From Aureimonas sp. SK2 (GTDB lineage: Bacteria; Pseudomonadota; Alphaproteobacteria; Rhizobiales; Rhizobiaceae), in assembly GCF_029813115.1 (NCBI RefSeq), contig NZ_JAPZDS010000001.1:1-64000 (forward strand): a stretch of DNA of 64,000 bases, written 5' to 3'. A program made the translations under genes and the position numbers. The notes under the pieces are model-generated. The model did not search any database, was not told where the DNA came from, and saw only the letters and a program-made list of their open reading frames with translations. Below, in pieces: positions 37,049-45,172 of the stretch (the first letter of the stretch is position 1; every line of letters begins with the position of its first letter).

Positions 37049-37955
37049 GAAGACTGATACGAGAGAACAATCCGCTCTCAAGCGTTCCATCGCCGCGACG
37101 GTCTTCGTCGGCGGAGCGGGCGTCGTCTTCGGCATCCTGTCGGGGTCGCTGTCGATCGCCTTCGACGGCATGTTCTCCGTGGTCGACGCCTCCATGACGG
37201 GCATGGCGCTTCTCGTTTCGCGGCTCATCGAACGGCAGACCAGCGGTCGCTTCCAGCTCGGCTTCTGGCATCTCGAGCCGATCGTCCTCCTGTTCAACGG
37301 GGCGCTTCTCTCGCTGCTCTCGGCCTACGCCTTCACCAACGCCGTGGGCACGCTCCTGTCGGGCGGGCGCGACCTCGAGTTCGGCTGGGCGATCGCCTAT
37401 GCCGTGATCATCGTCGCCATCTGTCTTGCGATGTTCCTGATCGGCCGCCGTCAGAACCGTGAGATCCAGTCAGCGCTGCTGGCGCTCGACGTGAAGGGCT
37501 GGGCGATGTCCGGCCTGATCACCGCCGCGCTGCTGGTCGCCTTCCTGATCGCGGCGCTGCTTCAGGACACGGCCTTCGAGGGGTGGACCCCCTATGTGGA
37601 TCCGGCGGTTCTCGCCATTCTCACGCTGTGCCTCATCCCGGTTCCCTTGCGGACCGTCTTCGAGGCGCTCAAGGACATCTTCCTCGTCGCGCCGGCGGCG
37701 TTGGATGCACAGGTGCGCTCCGTCGCGTCCGGCATCGTCCAGCGCAACGGCTACAGGGACGTGCGGACCTATGTCGCAAAGGTCGGCCGCTCCCGCACGA
37801 TGGAGTTTCACTTCATCGTTCCGGAGGATCATCCGAACCAGACCCTCGCCGACTTCGACCGGGTGCGCGAGGAGATTGCCGGTGCGGTCGGCGGCGAGCC
37901 GCGCGACCGCTGGCTGACGGTCACCTTCACCGCCGACCCCAAATGGGCCGACTGA
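37032..37955 (+). CDS. Cation diffusion facilitator-like membrane transporter
   Basis: A 307-residue membrane protein of the CDF/cation efflux superfamily, with five to six helices (about 18-215) and a C-terminal cytoplasmic ferredoxin-like domain (about 222-300, including EFHFIVPEDHPNQTL). Some usual metal ligands are not conserved: the helix-2 pair reads FSVVD (Phe48, Asp52) and the helix-5 pair reads DVKGW (Asp153, Trp157), where zinc CDFs have D/H-x3-D and H-x3-D. It may carry another ion or work differently. The GTG start has AAGGA five bases ahead; an ATG five codons later is an alternative. It is the first foreign gene after murB. Confidence 0.78.
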   Translation: MRAGFMKTDTREQSALKRSIAATVFVGGAGVVFGILSGSLSIAFDGMFSVVDASMTGMALLVSRLIERQTSGRFQLGFWHLEPIVLLFNGALLSLLSAYAFTNAVGTLLSGGRDLEFGWAIAYAVIIVAICLAMFLIGRRQNREIQSALLALDVKGWAMSGLITAALLVAFLIAALLQDTAFEGWTPYVDPAVLAILTLCLIPVPLRTVFEALKDIFLVAPAALDAQVRSVASGIVQRNGYRDVRTYVAKVGRSRTMEFHFIVPEDHPNQTLADFDRVREEIAGAVGGEPRDRWLTVTFTADPKWAD

Positions 37956-37977
37956 CGTGAGGAGGCGTCAGTTCGGC
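37947..37977. terminator. Inverted repeat spanning two convergent stop codons
   Basis: ACTGACG (37951-37957) and CGTCAGT (37966-37972) pair exactly and extend outward through GCCG/CGGC with one bulge. The repeat contains the end of the CDF gene and the end of the convergent hydrolase gene. No T tract follows, so terminator function is tentative. Confidence 0.35.
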
Positions 37978-39641
37978 ATCAGCCCGCGCAGGTGTACCTT
38001 CAGCGCCTCCAGGCGATCCGGGGTCCAGCCGCCGGGCTCGGTGACCGCGACCCACGCGTCGATATAGTGCTCGGGCGCGTAGATATGGCCGTGGCCCATC
38101 GGCGTCGTGGTGGCGAGCGCCATGTCGAGACCGAGCTGGAAGAAGGTGATGATCGGATACCAGCGCAGCTCGGGCGACACGTCGGGGCCGCGCGGTTCGT
38201 TCATCCAGTCGGGCGCGCGCCAGGCCGAGCCGGGCTCGAAGAAAGTGATGGGGTCGCTCGCATATTGCAGGAAGACGATGCGCAGGGGTCCCCAGGGCGC
38301 GTCCGCCTGATCCAGCATGTTCTCCGCGCCTGTGAAGCGGATCACCGACCCGTCGCGAAAGCGCGGCGCCCAGGCCGGCGTTCCGGGACGACGCTCGGCG
38401 GTCGCCTGCGACCAGGTCCGGCTCGGGAAGGGCGGCCCGCTCCATAGCGCGCCCTGGAACGGGTCGCCGATCACGTCGAAGAGGTCCACCGACAGGTCGG
38501 AGTTGAGCGCGCCGAGGCTGATGCCGTGGAGATAGAGGCGCGGGCGCGTGTCTCTCGGCAGGGTGCGCCAATGGTCGTAGACCCGGTGGAAGAGCTGCCT
38601 CGCCGTATCGGCGCCGTAGGTCGGCTCGACCATCAGCGCGAGCCAGCTCGCGAGATAGGAATATTGCACGGCCACCGTCGCAACGTCCCCGCGATGCAGA
38701 TATTCGAGCGGCATCTGGCCTGCCTGGTCCATCCAGCCCGTGCCGGTCGGCATCGTCACCACGAGGACCGAGCGCTCGAAGGCGCCGACGCGCAGCATTT
38801 CCTGGAAGGCCAGGTCGATCCGCTCCTCGATCGTGTCGGCCGAGTTCAGTCCGACATAGACGCGCAGCGGCTCCATCGCCGGCTCCCCGGTGAAGCGCTC
38901 GATGTCGGCGGCCGTCGGACCGGCGGCGACCGCGCGGCGCCCCATGCGGCCGAGATCGTCCCACTGGAGAAGCGACGCCGTGCTCCCCGTCTTCATCGGG
39001 TCGGAGGGGCGGCTGAGCGTGTCGTCCACGAGGTCGTCGAGCCGGGCATAGCTCGAGTCCAGCGCGCGGATGCCCGCCTCCAGGATGACGCCGCTGCCGA
39101 GACCCCAGAACAGAAGCGCCGTGACGACGATCCCGGCGAGAACCGAGAAGCGCCGCGGGGCGATACGGTCGATGAGGTCGGCGGCGAGGCGCGACACGGC
39201 GCGGAAGAGGCGTGCCAGCGCCAGGCAGGCGAGGGCCACCGCGGCCGCCACGGCGCCGACCAGCGCCGGACGCGCGCTTTCCACCGGTTCGAGGCCCATC
39301 GGCAGGCGCACGGAGTTCTGCCACTCGGACGCCTCCCACAGGAACAGGACGGCGATGCCGATGCAACTCGCCGCCGCCATGCCCTTCATCCAGCGGCCGC
39401 GCGTTCCCTCGTCGAAGTTCGGCAGGCCGAGGAAGCGCCAGAGCGCGCGCAGGAGGGCTCCCAGCCCGTAGCCGACGGCGAAGACGAGGCCGGACAGGGC
39501 GCCTTGGAGGAGCGCGTCGCGCGGAACGAGGCTCGGCGTCAGCGAGCCGGCGAAGAACAGCGTCCCGAGCCAGAGCCCGGTGCCGCACAGCGAAGCGACG
39601 AAGCGGCGGGCAAGGTTGCGGATGGCGGGCGGCACCGGCAT
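37968..39641 (-). CDS. Membrane-anchored alpha/beta-hydrolase family protein
   Basis: A 557-residue protein with an N-terminal membrane domain (about 15-200, five or so helices such as GTGLWLGTLFFAGSLTP) and a C-terminal alpha/beta-hydrolase domain. The nucleophile elbow is visible as YLHGISLGALNSDLS (G-x-S-x-G). The layout matches the alpha/beta-hydrolase family with paired N- and C-terminal domains (PF15420/PF10081 type) found in actinobacteria and Rhizobiales. Substrate unknown; an ester or lipid hydrolase at the membrane is likely. The start ATG opens MPVPPAIRNLARRF. It follows the GH15 gene by 20 bases and is probably co-transcribed. Confidence 0.82.
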   Translation of the reverse strand: MPVPPAIRNLARRFVASLCGTGLWLGTLFFAGSLTPSLVPRDALLQGALSGLVFAVGYGLGALLRALWRFLGLPNFDEGTRGRWMKGMAAASCIGIAVLFLWEASEWQNSVRLPMGLEPVESARPALVGAVAAAVALACLALARLFRAVSRLAADLIDRIAPRRFSVLAGIVVTALLFWGLGSGVILEAGIRALDSSYARLDDLVDDTLSRPSDPMKTGSTASLLQWDDLGRMGRRAVAAGPTAADIERFTGEPAMEPLRVYVGLNSADTIEERIDLAFQEMLRVGAFERSVLVVTMPTGTGWMDQAGQMPLEYLHRGDVATVAVQYSYLASWLALMVEPTYGADTARQLFHRVYDHWRTLPRDTRPRLYLHGISLGALNSDLSVDLFDVIGDPFQGALWSGPPFPSRTWSQATAERRPGTPAWAPRFRDGSVIRFTGAENMLDQADAPWGPLRIVFLQYASDPITFFEPGSAWRAPDWMNEPRGPDVSPELRWYPIITFFQLGLDMALATTTPMGHGHIYAPEHYIDAWVAVTEPGGWTPDRLEALKVHLRGLMPN

Positions 39642-39661
39642 CGGATGGTCGGACCCTCGCG

Positions 39662-41491
39662 TCAGCCGATCGCCGGTGCCCGGCGCTGCGCGGTCTCGCG
39701 CAGCGTGCGGTCGGCATAGGTGCCCCGCATCGCCTCGCGTCCGCCATGGGCGTAGAGGTCGAGGAGAAGGGCGCTGTGGATGAAGGCGAGGTGGCTGAAG
39801 GCCTGCGGGAAGTTGCCGAGGAAATGGCCTTCCTCCGCGATCTCCTCGGCGAACAGGCCGACGTCGTTCTGGAGCGCTCGCAGCGCCTCGAACCTTGTGC
39901 GCGCCTCCTCCTCGCGGCCGAGCCAGAGGAGGGCGTCCACCAGCCAGAAGGCGCAGATCAGGAAGGTGCCCTCGTGGCCCGGCAGTCCGTCGTCGTTGAG
40001 GTAGCGGTAGACGAGGTGCCCCCGGCCGAGTTCGGCGATGATGCGGTCGACCGTGCGCTCGAACACGGCCTCGTCCACCGGGAAGCCGACGATCGGCGCG
40101 ATCAGGAGCGCGGCGTCGACGTCGTCGGAGCCGATATACTGCGGGTAGAAGCCGTCCGCGTGGACGGCCTCGCCGTTGACGCGCTCGACGATCCGGTCCC
40201 GTTCGCGGCACCAGTCCTCGCGCTCTCCGAACATGCGGATCGCCCGGTCGAGCGCCACCCAGTTCATGATCGCGGCGTGGAGATAGTGCTCCTCCGGCTT
40301 GCGCGGCTCCCAAAGGCCGGCATCCGTCTCGTGCCAGTGGGCGGCCGAGAAGTCGGCGAGCGCGATGGCCTGATCCCGCGCCTTGTCGTCCAGCGTCCCG
40401 CCGAGACGCTCGTAGAGGTAGAGAAGGTCGAGCACCTGGCCGTAGGCGTCGCTCTGATGCTGCTCGGCGGCCTCGTTGCCGTGGCGCACGGGACGGCTGG
40501 CGCGCCAGCCCTCGAAATGCGCGATCTCGCGCTCGGTGAGGTCGTCTTCGCCTTCGATGGCGTAGAGCGGCTTCAGGCCGCCGCCCTCGCGCTCGGCGAG
40601 CGACATCATGAAGCCGAAGAAGGCCTCGGCCTCGTCCACCATGCCGAACTTCTTGAGGACGTAGAAGGACAGGCAGGCGTCGCGGATCCAGCAGAAGCGA
40701 TAGTCCCAGTTGCGGATGCCGCCGATCTCCTCGGGGAGCGAGGTGGTGGCGGCCGCCACGATCGCACCGCTCGGCGCGTAGGTCAGCGCCTTGAGCGTGA
40801 GGGCCGAGCGCAGGAGTTCGTCGCGCATCGGGCCGTGATAGGCGGCATCCGTGCTCCAGTTCGTCCAGGCCTCGCGCGCCATGTCCATCAGCGCGCGGGG
40901 CGGGCAGGGCCAGGCGATCTCCGAGCCTTCGGGAAACAGGGCGAAGGCGACCTCTTCGCCGGCCTTCAGCGAGAAGCGACAGACCGCCCGGCCGTCCTCC
41001 GGCGCGAAGCCGCGCGGCAGGTCCCTGGCGATGCAGACGAGCCCTTCGCCCTCGATCCGGTCGGGCGACAGGCGAAGCTCGCCGAACCTCTCGGCGAAGC
41101 CGGCGAGCGGGCGATAGGAGACCTCCACCGGCACCTCGCCGGCCGTCGCGGCAACGATGCGCACCAGCGAGGGCATCGCCTTGCCCTCGCGCGGGGCGAG
41201 CATGAAGTCGTGGATGGTGAGCACCCCTGTTGCCGCCGTGAAGGTCGTCTGCAGGATATTGGTGTGGGCGAGGTAGAGGCGCTCGGTCTCGAAGTCGCCT
41301 TCGGGCCGGATGGAGAACCAGCCGCCGCGCTGCCTGTCCAGGAGGCGCGAGAACGCGGGCGCAGCATCGAAGCGCTTGAGGCAGGCCCAGTCGATCGAAC
41401 CGTCTCGCGCCACCAGCGCGCAGCCGTGGCAATTGGAAAGGAGGGCGTAGTCCTCGATCGCCTGATAGGGCCGCTCGCCTGCCTGTGTCAT
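39662..41491 (-). CDS. Glycoside hydrolase family 15 protein (glucoamylase/trehalase-like)
   Basis: A 609-residue cytoplasmic (alpha/alpha)6-barrel glycosidase of family GH15. It starts MTQAGERPYQAIEDYALL; the N-terminal beta domain contains LVARDGSIDWACLKRFD, and the catalytic barrel has GGIRNWDYRFCWIRDACLSF and GHEGTFLICAFWLVDALL. Family members cleave glucose from maltooligosaccharides or trehalose; the substrate here is not determined. No signal peptide. AAGGAGCTGGG gives a strong ribosome site; the frame extends further upstream without one. Confidence 0.9.
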   Translation of the reverse strand: MTQAGERPYQAIEDYALLSNCHGCALVARDGSIDWACLKRFDAAPAFSRLLDRQRGGWFSIRPEGDFETERLYLAHTNILQTTFTAATGVLTIHDFMLAPREGKAMPSLVRIVAATAGEVPVEVSYRPLAGFAERFGELRLSPDRIEGEGLVCIARDLPRGFAPEDGRAVCRFSLKAGEEVAFALFPEGSEIAWPCPPRALMDMAREAWTNWSTDAAYHGPMRDELLRSALTLKALTYAPSGAIVAAATTSLPEEIGGIRNWDYRFCWIRDACLSFYVLKKFGMVDEAEAFFGFMMSLAEREGGGLKPLYAIEGEDDLTEREIAHFEGWRASRPVRHGNEAAEQHQSDAYGQVLDLLYLYERLGGTLDDKARDQAIALADFSAAHWHETDAGLWEPRKPEEHYLHAAIMNWVALDRAIRMFGEREDWCRERDRIVERVNGEAVHADGFYPQYIGSDDVDAALLIAPIVGFPVDEAVFERTVDRIIAELGRGHLVYRYLNDDGLPGHEGTFLICAFWLVDALLWLGREEEARTRFEALRALQNDVGLFAEEIAEEGHFLGNFPQAFSHLAFIHSALLLDLYAHGGREAMRGTYADRTLRETAQRRAPAIG

Positions 41492-41819
41492 CCCAGCTCC
41501 TTCGCCGCGCCCCTCGGTCGGGGGGGGCGCCATCCGTTAGCCGGGACCTAGTGTCGGCCCGCTGCGGGGCTAGACGATTTTCGGTGATCAGGCCGGACGT
41601 TAGCAAATACGATCGCACGAAAGCGGATCGGCACCGTTCCCTGCAGCTTGAAGCGGTCGCCGGCTGCGGGCGCGGATCCCGCCCGACACGGCCACTTCGA
41701 TCAGCTCACCGCGCCGCTTTGAACAAGTTGCAAAACAATCATACAAGTGTTCAAAATCGGTTGGGTGCGAGCGAAACGACCGGGGAGTCGGCCGTGCCCT
41801 AACGCCGATGGGAGGCAAC
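41492..41819. promoter_or_regulatory. Divergent intergenic region between the GH15 gene and the PTS operon
   Basis: 328 bases without a gene. Near the GH15 start, GCGCCCC (41507-41513) and GGGGCGC (41524-41530) form a hairpin containing a run of eight G. The half near the PTS operon is markedly AT-richer (41720-41757) and holds the inverted repeat annotated separately. The ribosome site GGGAGGCAAC of the IIC gene ends the region. Confidence 0.5.
41718..41755. promoter_or_regulatory. Operator-like inverted repeat upstream of the PTS operon
   Basis: TTTGAACA (41718-41725) and TGTTCAAA (41748-41755) are perfect inverted arms 22 bases apart, so their centres are 30 bases, about three helical turns, apart. 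ACAAG-containing half repeats lie inside. It is 64 bases before the IIC start in an AT-rich patch and is a good candidate for a sugar repressor site; no regulator gene is adjacent. Confidence 0.5.
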
Positions 41820-43256
41820 ATGGACGGGGTACTGGCAGGACTGAAGGGGGTCGTCGATGCGCTGGGCGCGACGGTGCTCCTTCCGATCATCATATTCATC
41901 ATCGCGCTGGTGCTGGGCGCCCGGCCGGGGCGTGCGTTCCGGGCCGGATTGACCGTCGGCATCGCCTTCATCGGCATCAATCTGGTCCTCGGCCTCATGC
42001 TCACCACCTTGGGCGAGGTCGCGCAGGCGATCGTCACCAACACGGGCATGCAGCGCGACATCGTCGATGTCGGCTGGCCGTCGGCCGCCGCGATCGCCTT
42101 CGGCTCGTCGGTCGGGCTCTGGGTCATTCCCATCGGAATCGCCGTCAACGTCGCCCTGCTGTTCGCCGGTCTGACGCGCACCTTGAACGTCGACGTCTGG
42201 AACTTCTGGCACTTCGCCTTCGTCGGCTCGCTGGTGGTCGCAGCAACCGGCAGCCTCGGCTACGGCCTGCTCGCTGCAGGCCTGATGGCAGCGCTTGCGC
42301 TCGTTCTCGCGGATTGGACGGCCAAGGGCGTGCAGCGCTTCTACGGCGTCCCCGGCGTTTCCGTTCCCCATCTGGCCTCGGCGCAGATCGTGCCGCTGGC
42401 CATCGCGCTCAATTGGCTGATGGACAGAATTCCGGGCATCAATGGGATCCGCGTGGACACGGAGACCGTGCAGCGCCGGCTCGGCGTGTTCGGCGAGCCG
42501 ATCGTGATGGGTCTGGTCATCGGTCTCGTTCTGGGCTTCGTGGCCTACGCGGGGTCGACCGATGCGGGCACGCTGATCACCAAGTGCCTTCAAACCGGCA
42601 TGAGTCTGGCCGCGGTCATGCTGCTGCTCCCGCGCATGGTGAAGATCCTGATGGAAGGGCTGATACCCGTCTCGGAAGCTGCGCGCGACTTCGTCCAGAA
42701 GCGGGCGGGCGACCGGGAGATCCATGTGGGCCTCGATTCCGCGATCCTCATCGGCCATCCGGCCGCCATCGCGTCGTCCCTGATCCTGGTGCCGGTGGCG
42801 ATCGTTCTGTCTCTGATCCTTCCCGGCAATCGCATCATCCTCTTCGCGGATCTGGCCGTCATTCCCTTCGTGGTGGCCATGGCGGCGCCGATCGTGAACG
42901 GCAACGTCTTCCGCATGGTCGTCATCGGTACCGTGACGCTCGCGGTCGGCTTCTATGTCGGCATGGCGTTGTCGCCTCTGATGACGGCGACTGCCGCCAA
43001 TTCGGGTTTCGCCATTCCTGCCAACGCCACCGGCATCACCAGCGTGGTCGACGGTTTCCTGTACATTCCCTGGATCGTCATCCGGCTTACCGAGGCGCTC
43101 GGGCTTGTCGGTCTGATGCTGGTTCTGGCGGGTGTCGGAGCGCTGCTCTTGGCATGGCGCGCTGCACCGGCCCGTATGGAGCGTCTTGCAGGCGCGGAGG
43201 AACCGGTGCCTGCGTCGGATTCCATCGTGACGTCCGGCAGGGAGACCCGTGCGTGA
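41820..43256 (+). CDS. PTS galactitol-family transporter subunit IIC
   Basis: A 478-residue membrane permease of the galactitol (Gat) PTS family. About a dozen helices are visible. Family traits include the N-terminal VDALGATVLLPIIIFIIALVLG, VGWPSAAAIAFGSSVGLWVIP and GFAIPANATGITSVVDG. The start is the ATG of MDGVLAG, preceded by GGGAGGCAAC; an ATG four codons earlier is less well placed. Its stop overlaps the GTG of the IIA gene. It would import a hexitol or pentitol coupled to phosphorylation. Confidence 0.9.
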   Translation: MDGVLAGLKGVVDALGATVLLPIIIFIIALVLGARPGRAFRAGLTVGIAFIGINLVLGLMLTTLGEVAQAIVTNTGMQRDIVDVGWPSAAAIAFGSSVGLWVIPIGIAVNVALLFAGLTRTLNVDVWNFWHFAFVGSLVVAATGSLGYGLLAAGLMAALALVLADWTAKGVQRFYGVPGVSVPHLASAQIVPLAIALNWLMDRIPGINGIRVDTETVQRRLGVFGEPIVMGLVIGLVLGFVAYAGSTDAGTLITKCLQTGMSLAAVMLLLPRMVKILMEGLIPVSEAARDFVQKRAGDREIHVGLDSAILIGHPAAIASSLILVPVAIVLSLILPGNRIILFADLAVIPFVVAMAAPIVNGNVFRMVVIGTVTLAVGFYVGMALSPLMTATAANSGFAIPANATGITSVVDGFLYIPWIVIRLTEALGLVGLMLVLAGVGALLLAWRAAPARMERLAGAEEPVPASDSIVTSGRETRA

Positions 43257-43714
43257 GCGATCTCCTGCATCGGTATCTCGACCCCCGCGCCATTCTGACC
43301 GGCGTTTCGGTTTCCGACAGTGCCGGGGCGATCGACCTCCTGGCTGGACGTCTGGAGGAGATCGGGCGGGTGCATTCGTCGTGGGGCGCGGCGGCGCAGG
43401 CGCGCGAAGCGGTGATGCCCACGGGCCTTCCGCTTGGCGAACTCAACGCGGCCATTCCCCACACCGACCCGGACCATGTCGCGGAAGCGGCGATCGGGCT
43501 GGCCATCCTGCCCGAACCGGTCTCCTTTCGTTCGATGGACGATCCGGAGGAGGAACTCGACGTGCGCATCGTCTTCGCCCTCGCGATCCGCGACAAGACG
43601 GAGCAGATCCCGCTGCTTCAAGCGGTGATCGGCACGCTTTCGGACGGCGACCGCCTCGCGCGGCTTGTCTCGGCCGGGAATGCCGAAGATGTTCTGGCAG
43701 CCCTACGCAGTTGA
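43253..43714 (+). CDS. PTS sugar transporter subunit IIA (fructose/galactitol type)
   Basis: A 153-residue cytoplasmic phosphocarrier. The active-site His70 lies in NAAIPHTD, the hallmark of the mannitol/fructose-type IIA fold, and VFALAIRDKTEQIPLLQAVI is typical of the later part. The GTG start overlaps the IIC stop (GTGA). It passes phosphate from HPr to the IIB protein encoded 13 bases downstream. No HPr or enzyme I gene is in the window, so phosphate must come from elsewhere in the genome. Confidence 0.9.
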   Translation: MSDLLHRYLDPRAILTGVSVSDSAGAIDLLAGRLEEIGRVHSSWGAAAQAREAVMPTGLPLGELNAAIPHTDPDHVAEAAIGLAILPEPVSFRSMDDPEEELDVRIVFALAIRDKTEQIPLLQAVIGTLSDGDRLARLVSAGNAEDVLAALRS

Positions 43715-43727
43715 AAAGGATACGACC

Positions 43728-44012
43728 ATGCCACGCAAGACAGTGCTGATCGCATGCGGCACGGCCGTCGCCACGTCCACCGTCGTCGCGGTCGCCATCG
43801 AAGAGGCGATGGCGCAGCGCGGAATTCCCGTCGAGGTCCGGCAGTGCAAGGCGACGGAAGTTCGGGGGCTTGCCGCCGATGCCGACGTCATCGTCGCGAC
43901 GACGCCGGTGCCTGACGACCTCGGACGCCCGACCTTCAAGGGCCTCCCGTTCCTCACGGGTATCGGGCGGGACAAGGTCCTGGACGAGATCGAGGCCGCT
44001 CTGCGCGGCTGA
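43728..44012 (+). CDS. PTS sugar transporter subunit IIB (galactitol type)
   Basis: A 94-residue phosphocarrier with the phosphocysteine loop at the N-terminus (VLIACGTAVATS, Cys10), the usual galactitol-IIB form. The start ATG (MPRKTVLI) has AAAAGGA upstream; the frame opens further up but within the IIA gene. The operon ends with a strong terminator 30 bases on. Confidence 0.9.
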   Translation: MPRKTVLIACGTAVATSTVVAVAIEEAMAQRGIPVEVRQCKATEVRGLAADADVIVATTPVPDDLGRPTFKGLPFLTGIGRDKVLDEIEAALRG

Positions 44013-44042
44013 CGCGTCCGCTACTTCCAACCCACCAATCGA

Positions 44043-44079
44043 GGACCGCCGACGGCCGAATGCCGTCGGCGGTCCTTTT
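44043..44079 (+). terminator. Strong intrinsic terminator of the PTS operon
   Basis: A perfect 14-base stem, GGACCGCCGACGGC with GCCGTCGGCGGTCC, around a 5-base loop is followed by TTTT. It separates the PTS operon from the downstream ddl-ftsQAZ promoter region. Confidence 0.92.
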
Positions 44080-44180
44080 CGCATGCGACGATGGCGCGGC
44101 GGGCGCGGGCGGTCGATTCCGAACCGTTAACGCCCTCTCTCCAAACGGCCTTACGATTTTCTTGATCCTGCCACGGTCGG

Positions 44181-44196
44181 TTAACCCCCGCTTAAC
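44181..44196 (+). promoter_or_regulatory. CtrA binding site upstream of ddl-ftsQAZ
   Basis: TTAA-CCCCCGC-TTAAC matches the alphaproteobacterial CtrA consensus TTAA-N7-TTAAC at every fixed position, in a window with few TTAA motifs. It lies 53 bases before the ddl start, where it could control this promoter. CtrA is known to regulate ftsQA and ftsZ in Caulobacter. A GATTC (CcrM GANTC) lies about 45 bases further upstream. Confidence 0.7.
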
Positions 44197-44248
44197 CATC
44201 TCCGGGCGATGAATGGTCGCTGACCCGCAATGGATGGAATCCCGGTCT

Positions 44249-45172
44249 ATGACCTCGCATGTCGCAGTGCTGTTCGGTGGCTTCTCGTCGGAAAGACCGG
44301 TGAGTCTTTCGTCGGGCAAGGCCTGCGCCGACGCGCTGGAGGCCGAGGGCTTCCGCGTTTCGCGCGTGGATGTCGGCCGAGACGTCGCGGCGGTGCTGCG
44401 GGACCTCGCGCCCGACGTCGCCTTCAACGCGCTGCACGGCCCGTTCGGCGAGGACGGCACCATCCAGGGCATCCTCGAATTCCTGCAGATCCCCTACACG
44501 CATTCGGGCGTCCTTGCCTCGGCCCTCGCCATGAACAAGGTGAAGGCCAAGACGATCGCCAAGGCGGCCGGCGTTCCGGTGGCCGAGCACAAGATCCTCG
44601 ACCGCCGTGCGGTCGCCAAGTCCCATGTCATGGCGCCGCCCTATGTGGTGAAGCCGATCGCGGAGGGCTCGTCCTTCGGCGTCCTGATCGTGCGCGCCGA
44701 CCAGGAGCACCCGCCCCAGCAGTTGCACGGGGCCGAGTGGACCTTCGGCGAGGAGGTGATGGTCGAGCGCTTCGTGCCGGGGCGCGAGCTGACCTGCGCG
44801 GTGATGGGCGACGTGGCACTGCCGGTCTGCGAGATCACGACCGAGGGCCACGCCTTCTACGACTACGATTCCAAGTACCTGCCGGGCGGCTCGCAGCACG
44901 TGATCCCGGCGCAGATTCCCGCCGCGATCGCCAAGCGCGTGCAGGAGGCGGCACTCGCCGCCCACCGCGCGATCGGCTGCCGGGGCGTGTCGCGCTCAGA
45001 CTTCCGCTACGACGACCGCTTCGGCGACAAGGGCGAACTGGTCTGGCTGGAGGTCAACACCCAGCCCGGCATGACGCCGACCTCGCTCGTGCCCGACATC
45101 GCGAAGGTCGCCGGCCACTCGTTCGGCGAGCTCCTGTCCTGGATGGTGAGAGACGCCTCATGCGGTCGCTGA
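44249..45172 (+). CDS. ddl: D-alanine--D-alanine ligase
   Basis: A 307-residue ATP-grasp ligase making the D-Ala-D-Ala used by MurF. It contains [53 protein letters not shown] (ATP lysine) and [17 protein letters not shown]. The start is the ATG of [11 protein letters not shown]; two in-frame starts lie 5 and 12 codons upstream. It resumes the division cluster after the 7-kb insertion and overlaps ftsQ by 13 bases. Confidence 0.96.
   Translation: MTSHVAVLFGGFSSERPVSLSSGKACADALEAEGFRVSRVDVGRDVAAVLRDLAPDVAFNALHGPFGEDGTIQGILEFLQIPYTHSGVLASALAMNKVKAKTIAKAAGVPVAEHKILDRRAVAKSHVMAPPYVVKPIAEGSSFGVLIVRADQEHPPQQLHGAEWTFGEEVMVERFVPGRELTCAVMGDVALPVCEITTEGHAFYDYDSKYLPGGSQHVIPAQIPAAIAKRVQEAALAAHRAIGCRGVSRSDFRYDDRFGDKGELVWLEVNTQPGMTPTSLVPDIAKVAGHSFGELLSWMVRDASCGR

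Noticed and set aside
39212-41551. A 779-codon plus-strand open frame opposite the GH15 gene
   Set aside because: Antisense to a clear GH15 protein; no domain and no ribosome site.
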